A DNA stretch of 64,000 nucleotides from Mycoplasma procyoni (lineage in GTDB: Bacteria; Bacillota_I; Bacilli_A; Mycoplasmatales; Metamycoplasmataceae). The position numbers and the translations under genes are program-made. The first letter of the stretch is position 1; every line of letters starts with the position of its first letter. The stretch covers positions 1 to 64,000 of the forward strand of contig NZ_JAFIDB010000003.1 of NCBI RefSeq assembly GCF_017052595.1. Reading direction: 5' to 3'. The notes below the pieces were generated by a model that was given only the letters and a program-made list of their open reading frames with translations, was not told the DNA's origin and ran no database searches. Of this stretch, positions 9,500 through 21,488 are shown piece by piece.

Positions 9500-10333
9500 T
9501 TATTTAAATTCCTCCAAAATTGTATCAATGGATATTCTGAATCACTCTCATGTTCTTTCATCAAATTCCTTTAGTTTTCTAAGGTTTTGATTTTGTGTAA
9601 TGGTATCTTTTATGTGTTTATAAAAAAGATCGTTTTTAAGTAGATTTAATAAGTATTTTAAGTATTCTAAAAGAGAAATATCTTTTGCAAAACTTTTGTT
9701 TTGCCACATGATTTTCAGATTTCTCTTAAGTTCTGATGGATTGTAAATAAAGTGTGTCATCATTCATCATAGATCAATAATTTTGGCCTCTTCATTTTCT
9801 GTTTTGTAGTTATCTAATCAGTGAACAGCATTTTCATTTGAAGTCTTTTGTTTTCTTAAAGAGAGTATTTTATTTGCAATATATTTTTCAATATTGTATG
9901 TCTGAATTAAAATCATTTGTTTTTGATATTGAAAAGATTCTCTTTCAATTTTGTAATCATTTTTATCATGTATTACATCTATTTTTACGTTGTGAATTAT
10001 TTTGTGATCAATTATTTTCTTTATATTTACAATGATTCTGTGCTTTCTCTCAAAAATATTTAGATTTGGTTCAATAGAAATATCCTTTTCATTTTTAAAT
10101 ATTTCTTCTAAAATTGCAATTACTTTATTGTAATATTCTTTTAAAATGGTAATGTTTAAATCGATATCATCAGGTAGTCTAAAGGCGATTGTTCTTGAAT
10201 TTTGAATATTTTCGGATTTAATAAATAAAGATTCAGAATTTTCTAAAACAAAGTAATCTCTGTATTTTGAACTAAAGATTTTAAAGATAATAAAATCCAT
10301 AAATTCTTGTTTTTTGAGTTGTCTTTTGTCCAT
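9500..10333 (-). CDS. AbiEii/AbiGii-like nucleotidyltransferase, copy 1
   Basis: This 277-aa protein looks like the DNA polymerase beta-fold nucleotidyltransferase toxins of the AbiE/AbiG and MenT type, which transfer nucleotides to tRNA in characterised members. The N-terminus has FVLENSESLFIK (about 28-39), equivalent to the family FVLKGGTAL strand but with the GG altered, then RLPDDIDL (52-59), with D56 and D58 as metal-binding carboxylates. The INVKIDVIHD-like strand and the YNIEKYIANKILSLR helix are shared by all three copies. The C-terminal half is helical with several UGA Trp. The start has AAGGAG, 9 nt after the previous gene. Confidence 0.65.
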
Positions 10334-10342
10334 TTTATCTCC

Positions 10343-10864
10343 TTATCATTTTTTTATGTATTCACTTGGAATAAGTGTGTCTTCTCTGTAGATTATAGAA
10401 GCTCATTTAAAGAGGTTTTCTGTATTAAATTCTTTTGAAAATACAGGAAAACGCTTTTTAAATCTTCTTAATAAAACTTCTCAATCATCCCTTTGATTTT
10501 GCTCACAAACAAAATCTAAACTATCTCTATAATTGTAAAACTCAAAGACGTCTTTTTCTGTTGCATAAAATTTAAGTAAATAAGAGTGAATGTAGATTTT
10601 ATCTACTAAATCAAGTTTATTGAGTTCATGTTTTAGTTCTGGGATGAATATTATATCTTCAGGGAAGTTATATTGTTTTGTATAGTGTTGTTTATTGATG
10701 TTGTTTGTAATGTAGAAAGTTCTGTATTCTTCTCTATCTTGAATAAAGAATTTTATGTCTTTAATTTTATTTTTTTTGTATATATTATTGTAAGCAGAAA
10801 CGTTTATGTAATTTTCTTTTCTTCTTTTTTGTTTAAATCAAAGTGGATTTGGATTAATTATCAT
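10343..10864 (-). CDS. Partner protein of AbiEii-like nucleotidyltransferase, copy 2
   Basis: This 173-aa protein is the paralogue of the 8986-9495 gene. Its ATG lies one base after the stop of the preceding nucleotidyltransferase, with TTGGAGG 7-8 nt upstream, indicating translational coupling. Conserved blocks are TFYITNN, FPEDIIFIPELKHEL, DKIYIHSYLLKFYAT, and a Trp-rich C-terminus with RFKKRFPVFS...LFKWASIIYRED. It has no signal peptide or membrane segment, so it is probably cytosolic. Function is unknown; strict pairing in all three loci argues for a two-component toxin-antitoxin or phage-defence module. Confidence 0.65.
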
Positions 10865-10865
10865 T

Positions 10866-11711
10866 TTAAAATTCCTCCAAAATTTTTCTGGTGTTATGAA
10901 TAAGAGTTGAAAAATGGTTTTCGTTAAAAAACTCATTCATTTTTGTTTCTACAAGAAAATCCTGAATTTTATATTTAGTTTCTGCTAAATTGAAATAGTT
11001 ATTTATGTATTGTAAATATTCTTTTGGCGATATTTGAAAATCAAAAATTGTAGAATCAAACATCAATTCAAAATTTCTTTTTATTTCTTTGTATTCAAAT
11101 TTAAAATTAACAAAGAATCACATGAGATCCAAAATTTTTGCATTTTCATTATCAAAATAATAGTAATCTAAAGGGTTTTTCAGTTCTTTTTGTAAAAGTT
11201 TCTGGTTTTTAACTTTTCTAAGACTAATGATTTTATTTGCTATGTATTTTTCTATGTTATATGTTCTTATTTCTGTTTCTTGATTTTTATATTTAAAGGT
11301 TTCAATTTCTATTGTATAAGGTTTATTGTCATGAGTTATATCAATTTTGACATTGATTTCATTTTCTTTTGGATTAAAATTTTTAATGTTTAAAATAAAC
11401 TTATTTTGTTCCTGATTGGAATTATTGTTTATAAATACTTTTATATTTTCTTCATCTGAAAATATCTCTTTCATAATTTCAAAAACAGTTAAAGACTTGT
11501 TATTGATCTTTTTCATATTAAAGTCAACGTCGTTAGCTATTCTAAAGTAAATTTCTTCTATTGTTTCATCGTTTTTTGTTTTTATTAGAATGGATTCAGA
11601 ATTTTCTAAAACAAAAAACTTTCTGTATTGAGAACTAAAAACTTTATAAATTATAAAATCTATAAATTCTTGTTTGTGTTTTTTAAAATCTTCTGAAGAT
11701 TTTTGTGTCAT
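10866..11711 (-). CDS. AbiEii/AbiGii-like nucleotidyltransferase, copy 2
   Basis: This 281-aa protein is the first gene of the minus-strand unit of two toxin-like pairs. FVLENSESILIK is followed by FRIANDVDF (56-64), with D61 and D63 as the paired acidic residues. It also has NVKIDITHDNKPY and the family helix RTYNIEKYIANKIISLRK. It is clearly homologous to the 9500-10333 gene but diverged, so the tandem duplication is old. The AAGGAATG context gives the start. Upstream is a long AT-rich region shared with the divergent 12052 gene. Confidence 0.65.
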
Positions 11712-12051
11712 TCCTTTATCACCTTTTTTTCATCCATTTTTATTTTTTTCTTGTTCTTTTATTCATTTATTTCTATATATAAATCATAACACAATCAAGC
11801 TAAAAATTCAAGAAATTTCAAACGTTTTTTTTATAAGTTTAGACTAATAAAAATTTGTCCTTTTTACAGTGTCAATGTGTTATTTTTGTCTTTTTATTAA
11901 GCAATTAAACAATTAAAAATTCCTGCTAAAAAAAAAAAAAAACGCATTTTTACAGAAAAAAACGCGAAAAAATTCATAAAAAGCACAAAAACACTAAAAA
12001 AATTCTTTAGAGTAATATAATTTTATAAAAAAATGTGAAAAGGACAAAAAA
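11712..12051. promoter_or_regulatory. Divergent promoter region with A15 tract
   Basis: No coding sequence is visible. For the rightward gene, TATAAT lies at 12016-12021, 30 nt before the ATG, followed by an AAAAGGAC ribosome site. A run of 15 A occupies 11928-11942, and the segment 11943-12000 repeats ACGC-A-rich motifs. The leftward promoter probably lies near 11770-11800, where the minus strand is rich in TATA-like boxes. Confidence 0.5.
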
Positions 12052-13527
12052 ATGAAACGTTTATTATGCGAATATAAGCCAAGCGTAGATAAAAACTATC
12101 CTTGGTCTCTAAAGCACCCAAAGGTTAAATCACCTTTAGCGCTTTTTAAAACAAGAAAAGAGGCACTGAACTGATTCTTATCATTAGGTTATGAATGTTA
12201 TACATACTTCAAAACCGATAAAAGAGTTTTTGGTGGAGATATTGCTTCTTTAAAAAATGCAGATGGAATCATGGAACATGACATCGAAGTAGATAAATAC
12301 GATGGAAATGTTAATGCAGATGATGCTTTTGCAGAAATCTTTGTTTCTAAAAATACTTTATTTAGAGATGAAGATGCAGCTAAAGCTTTTAATAAAACAA
12401 TTAGCGACTTCAAAATAATCAGAGATCACAATACATACTTCCCAGTTGATGATGATTTTATTCCTGAAAGAAGAAAATCAAGAAAAGAAGTTTTAATTGA
12501 GAAGCTGACTACTGAAATTAATGAATTAGATTCTCTATTAAAAGATACAAATGGTAAATATGAAAAAGAGATCAGAGAGCTAATGGAAAAACTTAAAGAC
12601 TCAAATGCTGACAAAGAAGCATTGATGAAAGAAGTTGAAGCCTTAAAAAGAAGAATCTTTGAAGAAACTGTTGCAAAAGAACCTCAAAAAGTTGTAGAAG
12701 AAGTTCAAGTTGTTAAAGAAGTTGAAGTCTTAAAAGAAGTACCAGTTGAAGTTATTAAAGAAGTTGAAAAAATCAAAGAAGTGGAAGTAATCAAAGAAGT
12801 ACCTGTTGAAGTTATTAAAGAAGTTGAAGTAATCAAAGAAGTACCAGTTGAAGTTATTAAAGAAGTAGAAGTTATCAAAGAAGTGATTGTTGGCGGAAAT
12901 GATGTTATTAGTTATGCCAACCTAAACGATCTATCACTTAGAACACAAACTGAAGCTTTATTAGTATATTCAAACAAAGTACAAAAAGTTCTTAAACAAT
13001 ATTCTGTTTCAGAACCTAAACAAACTTCACAACAAGATCAAAATGAAATTTTAGAACAAATTTCAAAAGCACAAGTAAGTGCAAACAAACTTCTTGAAAA
13101 CCCACAACTTGATGATGAGTCTAAATTCTTAGTTACAAGAGCTAAAGAATCTCTTGCAAAATCTAAACAAGATATTACTGAAAAGATTTTAGTTAGTGAT
13201 AATGTTAAATACTCTGATTTATCTCATGTTTATTACAAAAATAAACATAATAAAACAGTGAGATTAGCTGAAGTATTATCATTTGTAAGCTACAACAACA
13301 ACCACATTGGATTTGTTGCTAAAAACCAATATCCATATGAAATCTACAAAAGCGACTCTAAAAATACTTCATACTTCTTAGTTTTTGATAACCAAAAACA
13401 AAACGAAGTAGTTGTGAGTGATCAAAAATCAAGTTGATGAACTACATTTTGAACAATCGTTCTATATGGAGGAGCTTGATTAATTGCTTTAATTTTAGTT
13501 ATTGTGTTATATGTTAGATACTTTTAG
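12052..13527 (+). CDS. C-tail-anchored coiled-coil protein with VEVIKEV repeats
   Basis: This 491-aa protein has no signal peptide. The N-terminus has a small folded domain (KTRKEALNWFLSLGYECYTYF, then FGGDIASLKNADG). Residues 145-210 form a charged coiled coil. A repetitive block (about 220-285) consists of degenerate 7-9 residue units such as EVPVEVIKEV and EVEVIKEV. A folded region follows, and the protein ends in one membrane segment, FWTIVLYGGAWLIALILVIVLYVRYF, reached only by reading UGA as Trp. Topology should be cytoplasmic with a C-terminal anchor. The giant protein starts 6 nt after the stop, so they are co-transcribed and may contact each other in the membrane. The family is unknown to me; cytoskeletal linkage is a guess. 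Confidence 0.7.
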
Positions 13528-13533
13528 TAACTA

Positions 13534-16500
13534 ATGGCCAAAAAACTACTATTAGGTTTAGCTGCAGCAGCTTTTAGTGCTTCAGCTATTACCGCCATTA
13601 TTTTATGAATAAGAAACTCAAAAAATCCAGCACAAGAATACAATAATTACAAACAACGTCTCCAAGACAGAATCAATGCCAAAACAAACGAAAAAGAAAA
13701 AGCTAAATTCCAAGCTAAACTTGATGCAATTGGCGATTATTCTGAAGACAACCTTAAAAAACTAGCTGAACTAGAAAAAGAATTAAACAACATTGAAAGT
13801 TTAGATTTCAACAAACAACAAACCAAAAAAGACATTGACAAACTATCTGATCAATACAACAAAAAACAACAACTTCAAGACCAACTTAACAACGCATTAA
13901 CCATTGATCAAATCTCTGATATTCAAGCAAAAGCAATTGTTGCAAAACTAATTGAAGAAGCACTACCAAACATTAAAACTGAAGACAAAAAAGCAGAATT
14001 TGTAGCTCTTTATAATTCTGCAGACACCAATAGTTACGACCAACTTAAAGATCTTTATGCAAAAATTCTAGGTGCTATTGATTCTGAAGATGCTTTATTA
14101 AAAGAAGCAAGAGACAAAGCGAACCAAAGACTAGAATACATTAGTGATCCTGCTAAAAGACAAGAACTAAAAGACAAACTTGATGCAGCAATTGATAAAA
14201 TGGCTGTTGATCAAGTTAGACAACAAATTGAAGATCAAATCAACGAACAAAAACTAACACCATACAAAAAAGAAGCCGAATCTCTCAACAAAAACATCAA
14301 AGATCCAGCTAAAAAAGAAGAATTTGCCAAAAAAATCGAAGAAGCCAAAACCAAAGATCAAATTGAAGCAATCAAAAAAGAGATTATTGATAATCTAAAA
14401 CAAACTCTTTCTGACAAAGAGTTACTTGATGCACAGAAAAAAGCATTAGTAGACAAGGTTGTTTCTTCAAATCTTCAAGATCCAGAAAGATCTAATTTAA
14501 TAGCTGAAATCAATGGTGCTGAAAATAGCGATCAACTAAAAAATACTTCAGATAAAATCAACATTGCTCTTGGACTTGCTGAAGCTGTTGATTCTGCAAA
14601 TGCAGAAATCAAAAAGCTTGCTGATCCTCAAAAACAAAAAGAGTTGCAAGATAAAATTGATCAAATCAAAAAATCTGACAAAACAACAGCTGAAAAAGTA
14701 GCTGAAATCAAAAAAGTAGAAGCAGAAGCTAAAGCGACTGTTGATGCAGCTAAACAAAAAGCTCAAGAAGCAATTGATAAACTAAAAGAATCTGGTTCAA
14801 AAGAAATAAATGATAAAGTTAATAACTTAGAAGAATCTAAGAATCTTTCATTCAGCCAAGAACACTTTGAAGAAATAGCTAAAAAAGCTAAAGAAATCTT
14901 AGATCAAGAAATCAAAAAAGCACAAGATGCTCTTGCAGAAGTAACTGAATTAACAAAAGATGTCCAAGTAGATTCCCAAAATCCTTTTGAGTCTAAAATC
15001 AATGAACTTAAAGAACAACTTAAAAAAGAACCTTTAAGCATCAAAGATATCAATGATGTAGTAACTAAAGCAAATGAGATCAAAAAACAAAAAGAAGCTC
15101 TTGATTACATTGATCAAAAATTACCAAACACATCACAACAACTAAAAGATGCTCTTAAAAAAGAAATCATTGACAACAACACAATTGATCAAACAAAACA
15201 AAAAGCAGATGAAGTTGCTCAAACAATTGAAAAAATCAAAGAAAAATCACAAGTAGTTGATGCTGCTGAACTTAAAGATGATGCTCTAAACACACTAATT
15301 TCATCTAAAACAACACCAGATGAAATTAGTGCACTATTAGATCAAGTAGTAACTAAAGCAAAAGAAGAAATCAAAGAAAAAATCAATGCTCTTCAACAAG
15401 ATCCTAATAACCCTTCTTCTTCAGCTAAACTTGAAGAACTAAAAACAACAGTAGATAGTTTCAACAACCAAACACCAAACCAAACAATCAACGATCTAAA
15501 ACAAACAATTGAAAACTTCAAGAGTGCTAAAGAAGCTGCTGTTTCTGCTTTAGAAAACGTTTTAAACCCTGTTGCTAAAACAAACTTCAAAGAAGAAATC
15601 AAACAAGCAAACACAGAAGAAGAATTAAAAAACATCAAAAACAAAATTGATGCTTATAATACACAATACGCAGCAGTTAGCGATCTAATCAATTCACAAA
15701 ACAATTCAGACAGCGCCAAAGAAAAACTAAAACAACAACTTAATTCAGATGCTAATGACACACTAGAAGAGCTACAAGATTTTGCTAAAAAACTTGAAGC
15801 TCTTGAGCAAAAGAAACAACAAACACAAGCACTTAAAGAAAATGCTGGTGATGTTGATTTTACACAAGCAGACAAAAATGCTTTTGATAATAGAATCAAA
15901 GATGCAACAACAATAGAAGAATTAGATCAAATCACAAAAGAAATCCAAAACCCTGTTGATTCTTTAGCTAAACTAAAAAATGATCAAAAAGGATTAATTG
16001 ATGCTTCAGATCTACACTCTGCAGATGCTAAAAATAAACTAAAAGCTCTTGTAGATGTTGTTGCAAACAAACAACAGCTACAAGATCTTAAAGCCAAAAT
16101 CCAAGCTCTGGAAACTAAAAAAACAGAACTAAACACAGAATTAGACAATGCAAGAACAGAAAACAAACTATCTGAAGCTCAAAAGAATGCTCTAAAAAAC
16201 AAAGTATTAGACGCAACACTAGAACAACCAGATGCAACTAAACCTAATGAAAAAGATTTAGCAGCAGTTAAAACAGAAGCAGAAACAATCAAAACAAAAT
16301 TTGATGAAATTAAGAAAATGCTTGATAAAAACGATCCAACATTTATTGGAAATAGCAATGATTCTGTATTAAATGAATTCAAAGCAAGAGCAGAAGCAGC
16401 TTCAACAGAAACAGCTCTAAACAACTTGAAAACTACTTTAGAGAATCTAAAAACAAGAAAAGCTGAAGCCAAAGCTATTATTGATACAATTGGTGATCAA

Positions 16501-19500
16501 GGTGTTAAAGAAACATATAAAAACGAACTTGAAGCAGCAAAATCAACAACTGAAGTTGCGGGTGTAAAAAACAGAGCACAAATATATAAAGATCTAGAAA
16601 CTAAAATCAATTCTCTAGATCAAAATGAAACTGCAAAAAATGCTCTAAAACAAAAACTAAATGAAGCAAGAAGTTCAGCTAACCCCGATGCAATACAATT
16701 ATTAGGTATTGATATCAGTCGTTTAGATGAAGCAACAAAAGCTGTTTTAAACAAAATTAGTTCATTAGAAAATACATCAGATGCAGCAAAAGAAGAACTA
16801 AAAAATCAAGCAAAAGGATTTACTACAGCTGCCGAAGTTAATGATTTAAGTTCAAGACTTGATGCAATTGATAGACTTAAAAAAGAAGCTGTATCTAAGA
16901 AAAATGAATTGAGTGATGAGAATCAAAAAACAAACTACAACACAGAAATTCAAAATGCAAAAGATCAAGCAACTGTTCAAGATATTATTAACAGAATTCA
17001 ACGTCAATTAGATGCTAATAAATCACTGCAAGATCTAAAAAATGCTCTAAAACAAGAAATTGATCAATTTGCTTCTTCAAAAAATCCAGCAGCAATGTCT
17101 GATAGAGTTAGAGACGCTCTTAAAACAAGAGTTGATGCCGCTACAACAAATGATGCTATAACAGGAAATAATGGTTTAAGAGCAGAATTCAATAACAAGA
17201 AAAACGAAATCCTTAAAGCATTAGCAACAATTGATTCTATTTCATATTCAGATAATGCAGCTAAAGAAGCAATTAAAACTGCACTAAAAGAAAAATTAAA
17301 AGGTGATGACATTGATGAAATAAGCGAAATTCAAAAAATCAATGCCCTTGCACTTGCTAAAAAAGATACATTAACTTTAATTGATCGTTTAGCTAATAAA
17401 AACGATAAATTAAATCAATTAAAAACAGCTAATACAGTAGATGAAGTTAACAGAGTTAAACAAGCCGCAACTCAAACACTACAAGATGCTCACTCTAATG
17501 CTCAAAAAGCAATTGAAAGACTAACTGGTTCTTCAACTGGATTACAAAATACTTTAAGAACAGACTTACAAAATGCTGGTTCTAACTATACTGAAGCAAA
17601 AATGAACGATATTATTAATCGTTCAAATACTGAATTTGATCCTAAAAAACAAGAAGTTGAAAGATTGATCAATGCAATTCCAGAACCAAATGAATTCAAA
17701 TCAGCTCTAAGAACAGAATTTGAAACAAAAAATGCAAATGGTACTCAAACAATTGGTTCATTAAACGACTTTAAAAACAAAGTAGAACTAATTAAGAAAA
17801 AACAAGAAGCTCTTAATGTAATTAGCAAACTAAAAGCAGATCAACAACAAGATAGAGCGAATAGAGTTAGAAACTCTAATAGTGCTTCTGAAGTTGATGG
17901 TATCAAAAATGATGCACAAAGAGTTTTAGACACAGCAAAAACTGCAGCAAATAGTGCTGTAGAGAAAATTAATGGCGATAGCCAATATAACACTCTAAAA
18001 GCTAAAATTACTGCCAACGCAACTCAAGCAGAATTAGAAAAAGCAAAATCTGATGCTGAAGCAATTTACAACAGAGAATTACAAGCAGCAAAAAATGCTG
18101 TTAATGAATTAACACATTATCCATCTGCAAATGCAAAATACACAGAACTTAACAACAAACTAACTCAATCAAATCAAGCTCACCAAAGAGATACAGTTGC
18201 TAAATTAAAAGAGATTGCTCAACAAGCAAGAGCAGCAAAAGAAAAAGCAATTAGAGATGCAAAAATTGCTGCTGCTGAAGTTGCTGTTAAAACACTACCA
18301 GAAAGAGCGGGAATTTCTAATACAACAAGACAACGTTTATTAGAAGAATTAAATAGAGCAAAAACAAACTTAAGTTCACCAACAAATGCAAGAATTGATG
18401 AAATTGCCGCACTTGCAAAACAACTAAAACCAAAAATGGATGAAGCTTTAGTTGAAGTTGATAAACTTTCAGCAGGAACACCAAAAAATAATGCTCTTGC
18501 TGCTGTTTTAGGGGCTCAAACAATACAACCAATAGAAAATGAGAAGCAATCAGCTATTAATACATTAAATGCTGAAAGAACAAAAGCTCAATCTGAAGTT
18601 AATAAAACTGTTGGATTAGATATAGATCCGTATGATGACAATTATCCAAACAGAAGACCAGGAAAAACTCATGAAGAACTTAAAGCTGAACTTGCAAGAG
18701 CAACTACACAAGATCAACTAAAAGAAGCCTATCGTTTAGCAAAACAAGAAACCGATTGAGAATTAGGGTTAGCTCAAAACAAAATCGATAGATTAGGTTC
18801 AAATGAAGCTAAAGCTCCATTTATCCAACGTAAAAATGCTTGAACAACTGTTCAATCATTAAGAGATTTGAGAAGAGACATTAATGATCTTTTAGCTGCT
18901 AAAGCATCAGCAACAACCGAAATTAATAAATTATCTAATAGCAATACTAAAAGAGCTCAATTGCTTGATGCTATTAATAAAGCTTCTACGACTGCTGCAA
19001 TTAATGCTAAAAAACAAGAGGCAATTACAGAACTTAATAACAAAAAACAAGAAGCTCTTGCTTCTGTTCATAAAGCTCAAGGACATGCACAATATCAAAC
19101 ATTATTAAATGCAGTTAATGCACAAAATGTAAATGAAGATGAATTAAATAGAAATAAAAACCTTGCTGAAGGTTACTACAATACAGCTAAAAATGAAGCT
19201 CAAGGAAGAGTTAATGAAGTTAATACTGTTAACGGTGAAAAATACAGAGAACTCAATTCTAAGTTGAATGATGCAAACAGAGAAAATGAAAGAAATACAA
19301 TTGCAAAATTAAATGCAATTAAAAATGAAGCAGTTTCATTTGGTGTTGTAAAAGTTGCAAAAGATGTTGTTAATACATTACCTTCAGAAACTGTAAATGG
19401 TTTAAATGCTGGAGAAACCAAAAAAGGTGCTTGATTAACAGAACTAAATAATGCTAATATTACAGTTCAAAGAGCAAATGAAATCAAAAATAAAGCAGAG

Positions 19501-21348
19501 CAAATTAAAGCTCCATTAGAACAAGCAATTAGAGTAATTAAAGAAAAACAAACAGACGACAATACTAAAAATGATTCACTGAAAAAAGTATTGAAATCTG
19601 ATGATGTTAATGCAATTAATGCAGAAAAAACAAAAGCAGAAAATTCATTTAATACACTCAAAAATACAATTGTTAATACATTACTGCCTAAAGCAGTAGG
19701 TCTTACAAGAGACAATGGAGAAACTGTTGTTTCATCTACTTATACCGAACTTCAAAATCAACTAAGTTCCGCAACAACAGCACAACAACTAAAAGACGTT
19801 CAAAACAAAATTAATACTGAATTTGAAGCAGAGAAAAGAAAAGTTCAAGATGAAATTAATAAATTGAGTGATCAATCTGCTAAAAGTAGATTTAATTCAG
19901 ATAAAGATAGTGCACAAAATGTTCAACAACTAAGAGCTATTAAAGCTAAAATAAAACAATACATGGCTGATTCTGGTAAAAAAGAACAATTCAAGAGAGA
20001 AGCAGAAACATACTTAAATAAAATTGAAAATCAATCATTAAAAAATTCATATAGAGAAAGATTAAATGATCCTTCAATTTCAGCAGAAGAAACAGAAAAT
20101 CTAAAATTTGAAATTATTACTAAAACATTAATGTTAAATAGAATTGTTCGTCCTGTGTCTGCAAATAATAGTTTAGGTTCCGGAATTTCGCTAAATCCAA
20201 AAGACAGTATTAATATTTTTGCTATAAATGAATTAATCAGAAATCCACAAGCAACAGGAGTTGCAACACTAACAAGACAACAAGTTCAAGAAGCTATATT
20301 AAAACAAGAAAAAATAGAAAGAGAAGATTTAGAAAGAAATAAAGATCAACTGCCAAATGTTTATGGAGCAGAATGAAATAGCTGAAGTGCCAATAACGCA
20401 AGAAGCGAAAGTTTATTTAAAGGTTATTTAGCAATAAAACTGCAACAAGCAAGAGACACTGCTCCTCAACCTGATCCAAGCAACTTTAACATATTCGATA
20501 CATCTTCATATAAACAACCTTTTGAAAACGAAGAAAATGAAATAAAAAATCTTCATAATGAAAAAAATCCTGAGAAAAAATTCTATGAAATACTAGATCG
20601 TTTAGAAAAAGCAATAAATAACAGTGAAAGCCCATTAGCAAAATTTAAAAAAGAAATAAAAGATAAACTCATAAGAGATGCTGATATTCAAAGTACCGAA
20701 TTTGGATTAGGTAATAGAGGTAAAGGAAATCCAGAGGGTATCTTATGAGTTCCAAAAACTGTATTAGATGATTTCCTTTCTGATTATAAATTTGATCAAG
20801 CTAGAACACAATATGAAGTGTTGAAAATTGTTGATACATACATGAAAACTATTTCATTCCCTCAAAGACAAATAAAAGGACTTATTGGAAATATTAATTC
20901 ATTCCAAAATAGTGCCGCACTCGGATTTTCAACAATGTCTGAAGATGGAAAACGAAGAAATGATGAATGATTTAGAAAATATGGAACTGGTGGAGGAGGT
21001 ACTGGTTTAAGTGCAATTCCTTTATATAACATAAGAAGATTTGATGAAATTTCATTTAAAACAGTTTCAAAATCATATCTAGAAACATTTGATCAATATA
21101 ATTTAGACACAAAAAGACCAGAAAAGATTTTAGAAGTATCTGGTTTACAAGCGTTTAAGAATAGAGTTATTGATTGAATTTTCAGTCCCAACAACACTTA
21201 CTTTCAAGATGGAAAAAATATAGATACTAAATTATTGCTAATTAGAGATCTAGCTGCTGTACGTAATGAAGACTTTAAAAATTCATTTTTCGAATATTAC
21301 AGAGAGAGCAGAACTCAAAAAATTTATATTCCTCTTGAGCTTAAATAA
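13534..21348 (+). CDS. Giant 2604-aa helical-repeat surface protein 1
   Basis: Reading UGA as Trp gives one uninterrupted frame. The N-terminus (MAKKLLLGLAAAAFSASAITAIILW) is an uncleaved signal-anchor with a Lys-rich inner end, which would put the rest outside the cell. The body (residues 30 to about 2250) is almost entirely predicted helix, with repeating 45-60 residue units of the pattern L(x)5Kxx(L/F)xx(E/Q)IxxAxTxxE(I/L)xxI, like GA modules and other three-helix surface repeats. Larger units recur, for example KPKMDEALVEVDKL at residue 1635 and a related block near 1995. The last 300 residues are non-repetitive and Gly-containing (RKYGTGGGGTGLSAIP), probably a distal domain. It is paralogous to the 31551-41000 gene. 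Likely roles are adhesion, host-protein binding or shielding; none is proven. Confidence 0.85.
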
Positions 21349-21352
21349 CAAA

Positions 21353-21383
21353 CAAACAAGAATTTATTTTCTTGTTTTTTTTA
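21353..21383 (+). terminator. Terminator of giant gene 1
   Basis: The stem AAACAAGAA (21354-21362) / TTCTTGTTT (21369-21377) runs straight into a T tract, 6 nt after the stop. Confidence 0.75.
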
Positions 21384-21435
21384 TTTTAAAATCCATTGTA
21401 TTCCCTTTTGAAATATACATTTCAACACAAAATGA

Positions 21436-21441
21436 TATAAT
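21436..21441 (+). promoter_or_regulatory. -10 box of the MIB gene
   Basis: TATAAT lies 47 nt before the start, downstream of the giant-gene terminator, so MIB probably has its own promoter. The leader carries AAAGGATAT as ribosome site. Confidence 0.55.
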
Positions 21442-21488
21442 TAAATTAATAAGATAATAATAAATAATAATTCTATAATAAAGGATAT

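Noticed and set aside
11928..11942. A15 tract as a phase-variable promoter for the 12052 gene
   Set aside because: The tract ends 73 nt before the -10 box at 12016, too far to be its spacer; it could still affect another upstream element.
21266..21457. Plus-strand frame beginning MKTLKIHFSNITERAELK
   Set aside because: It overlaps the end of giant gene 1 in another frame, crosses a terminator and has no ribosome site.
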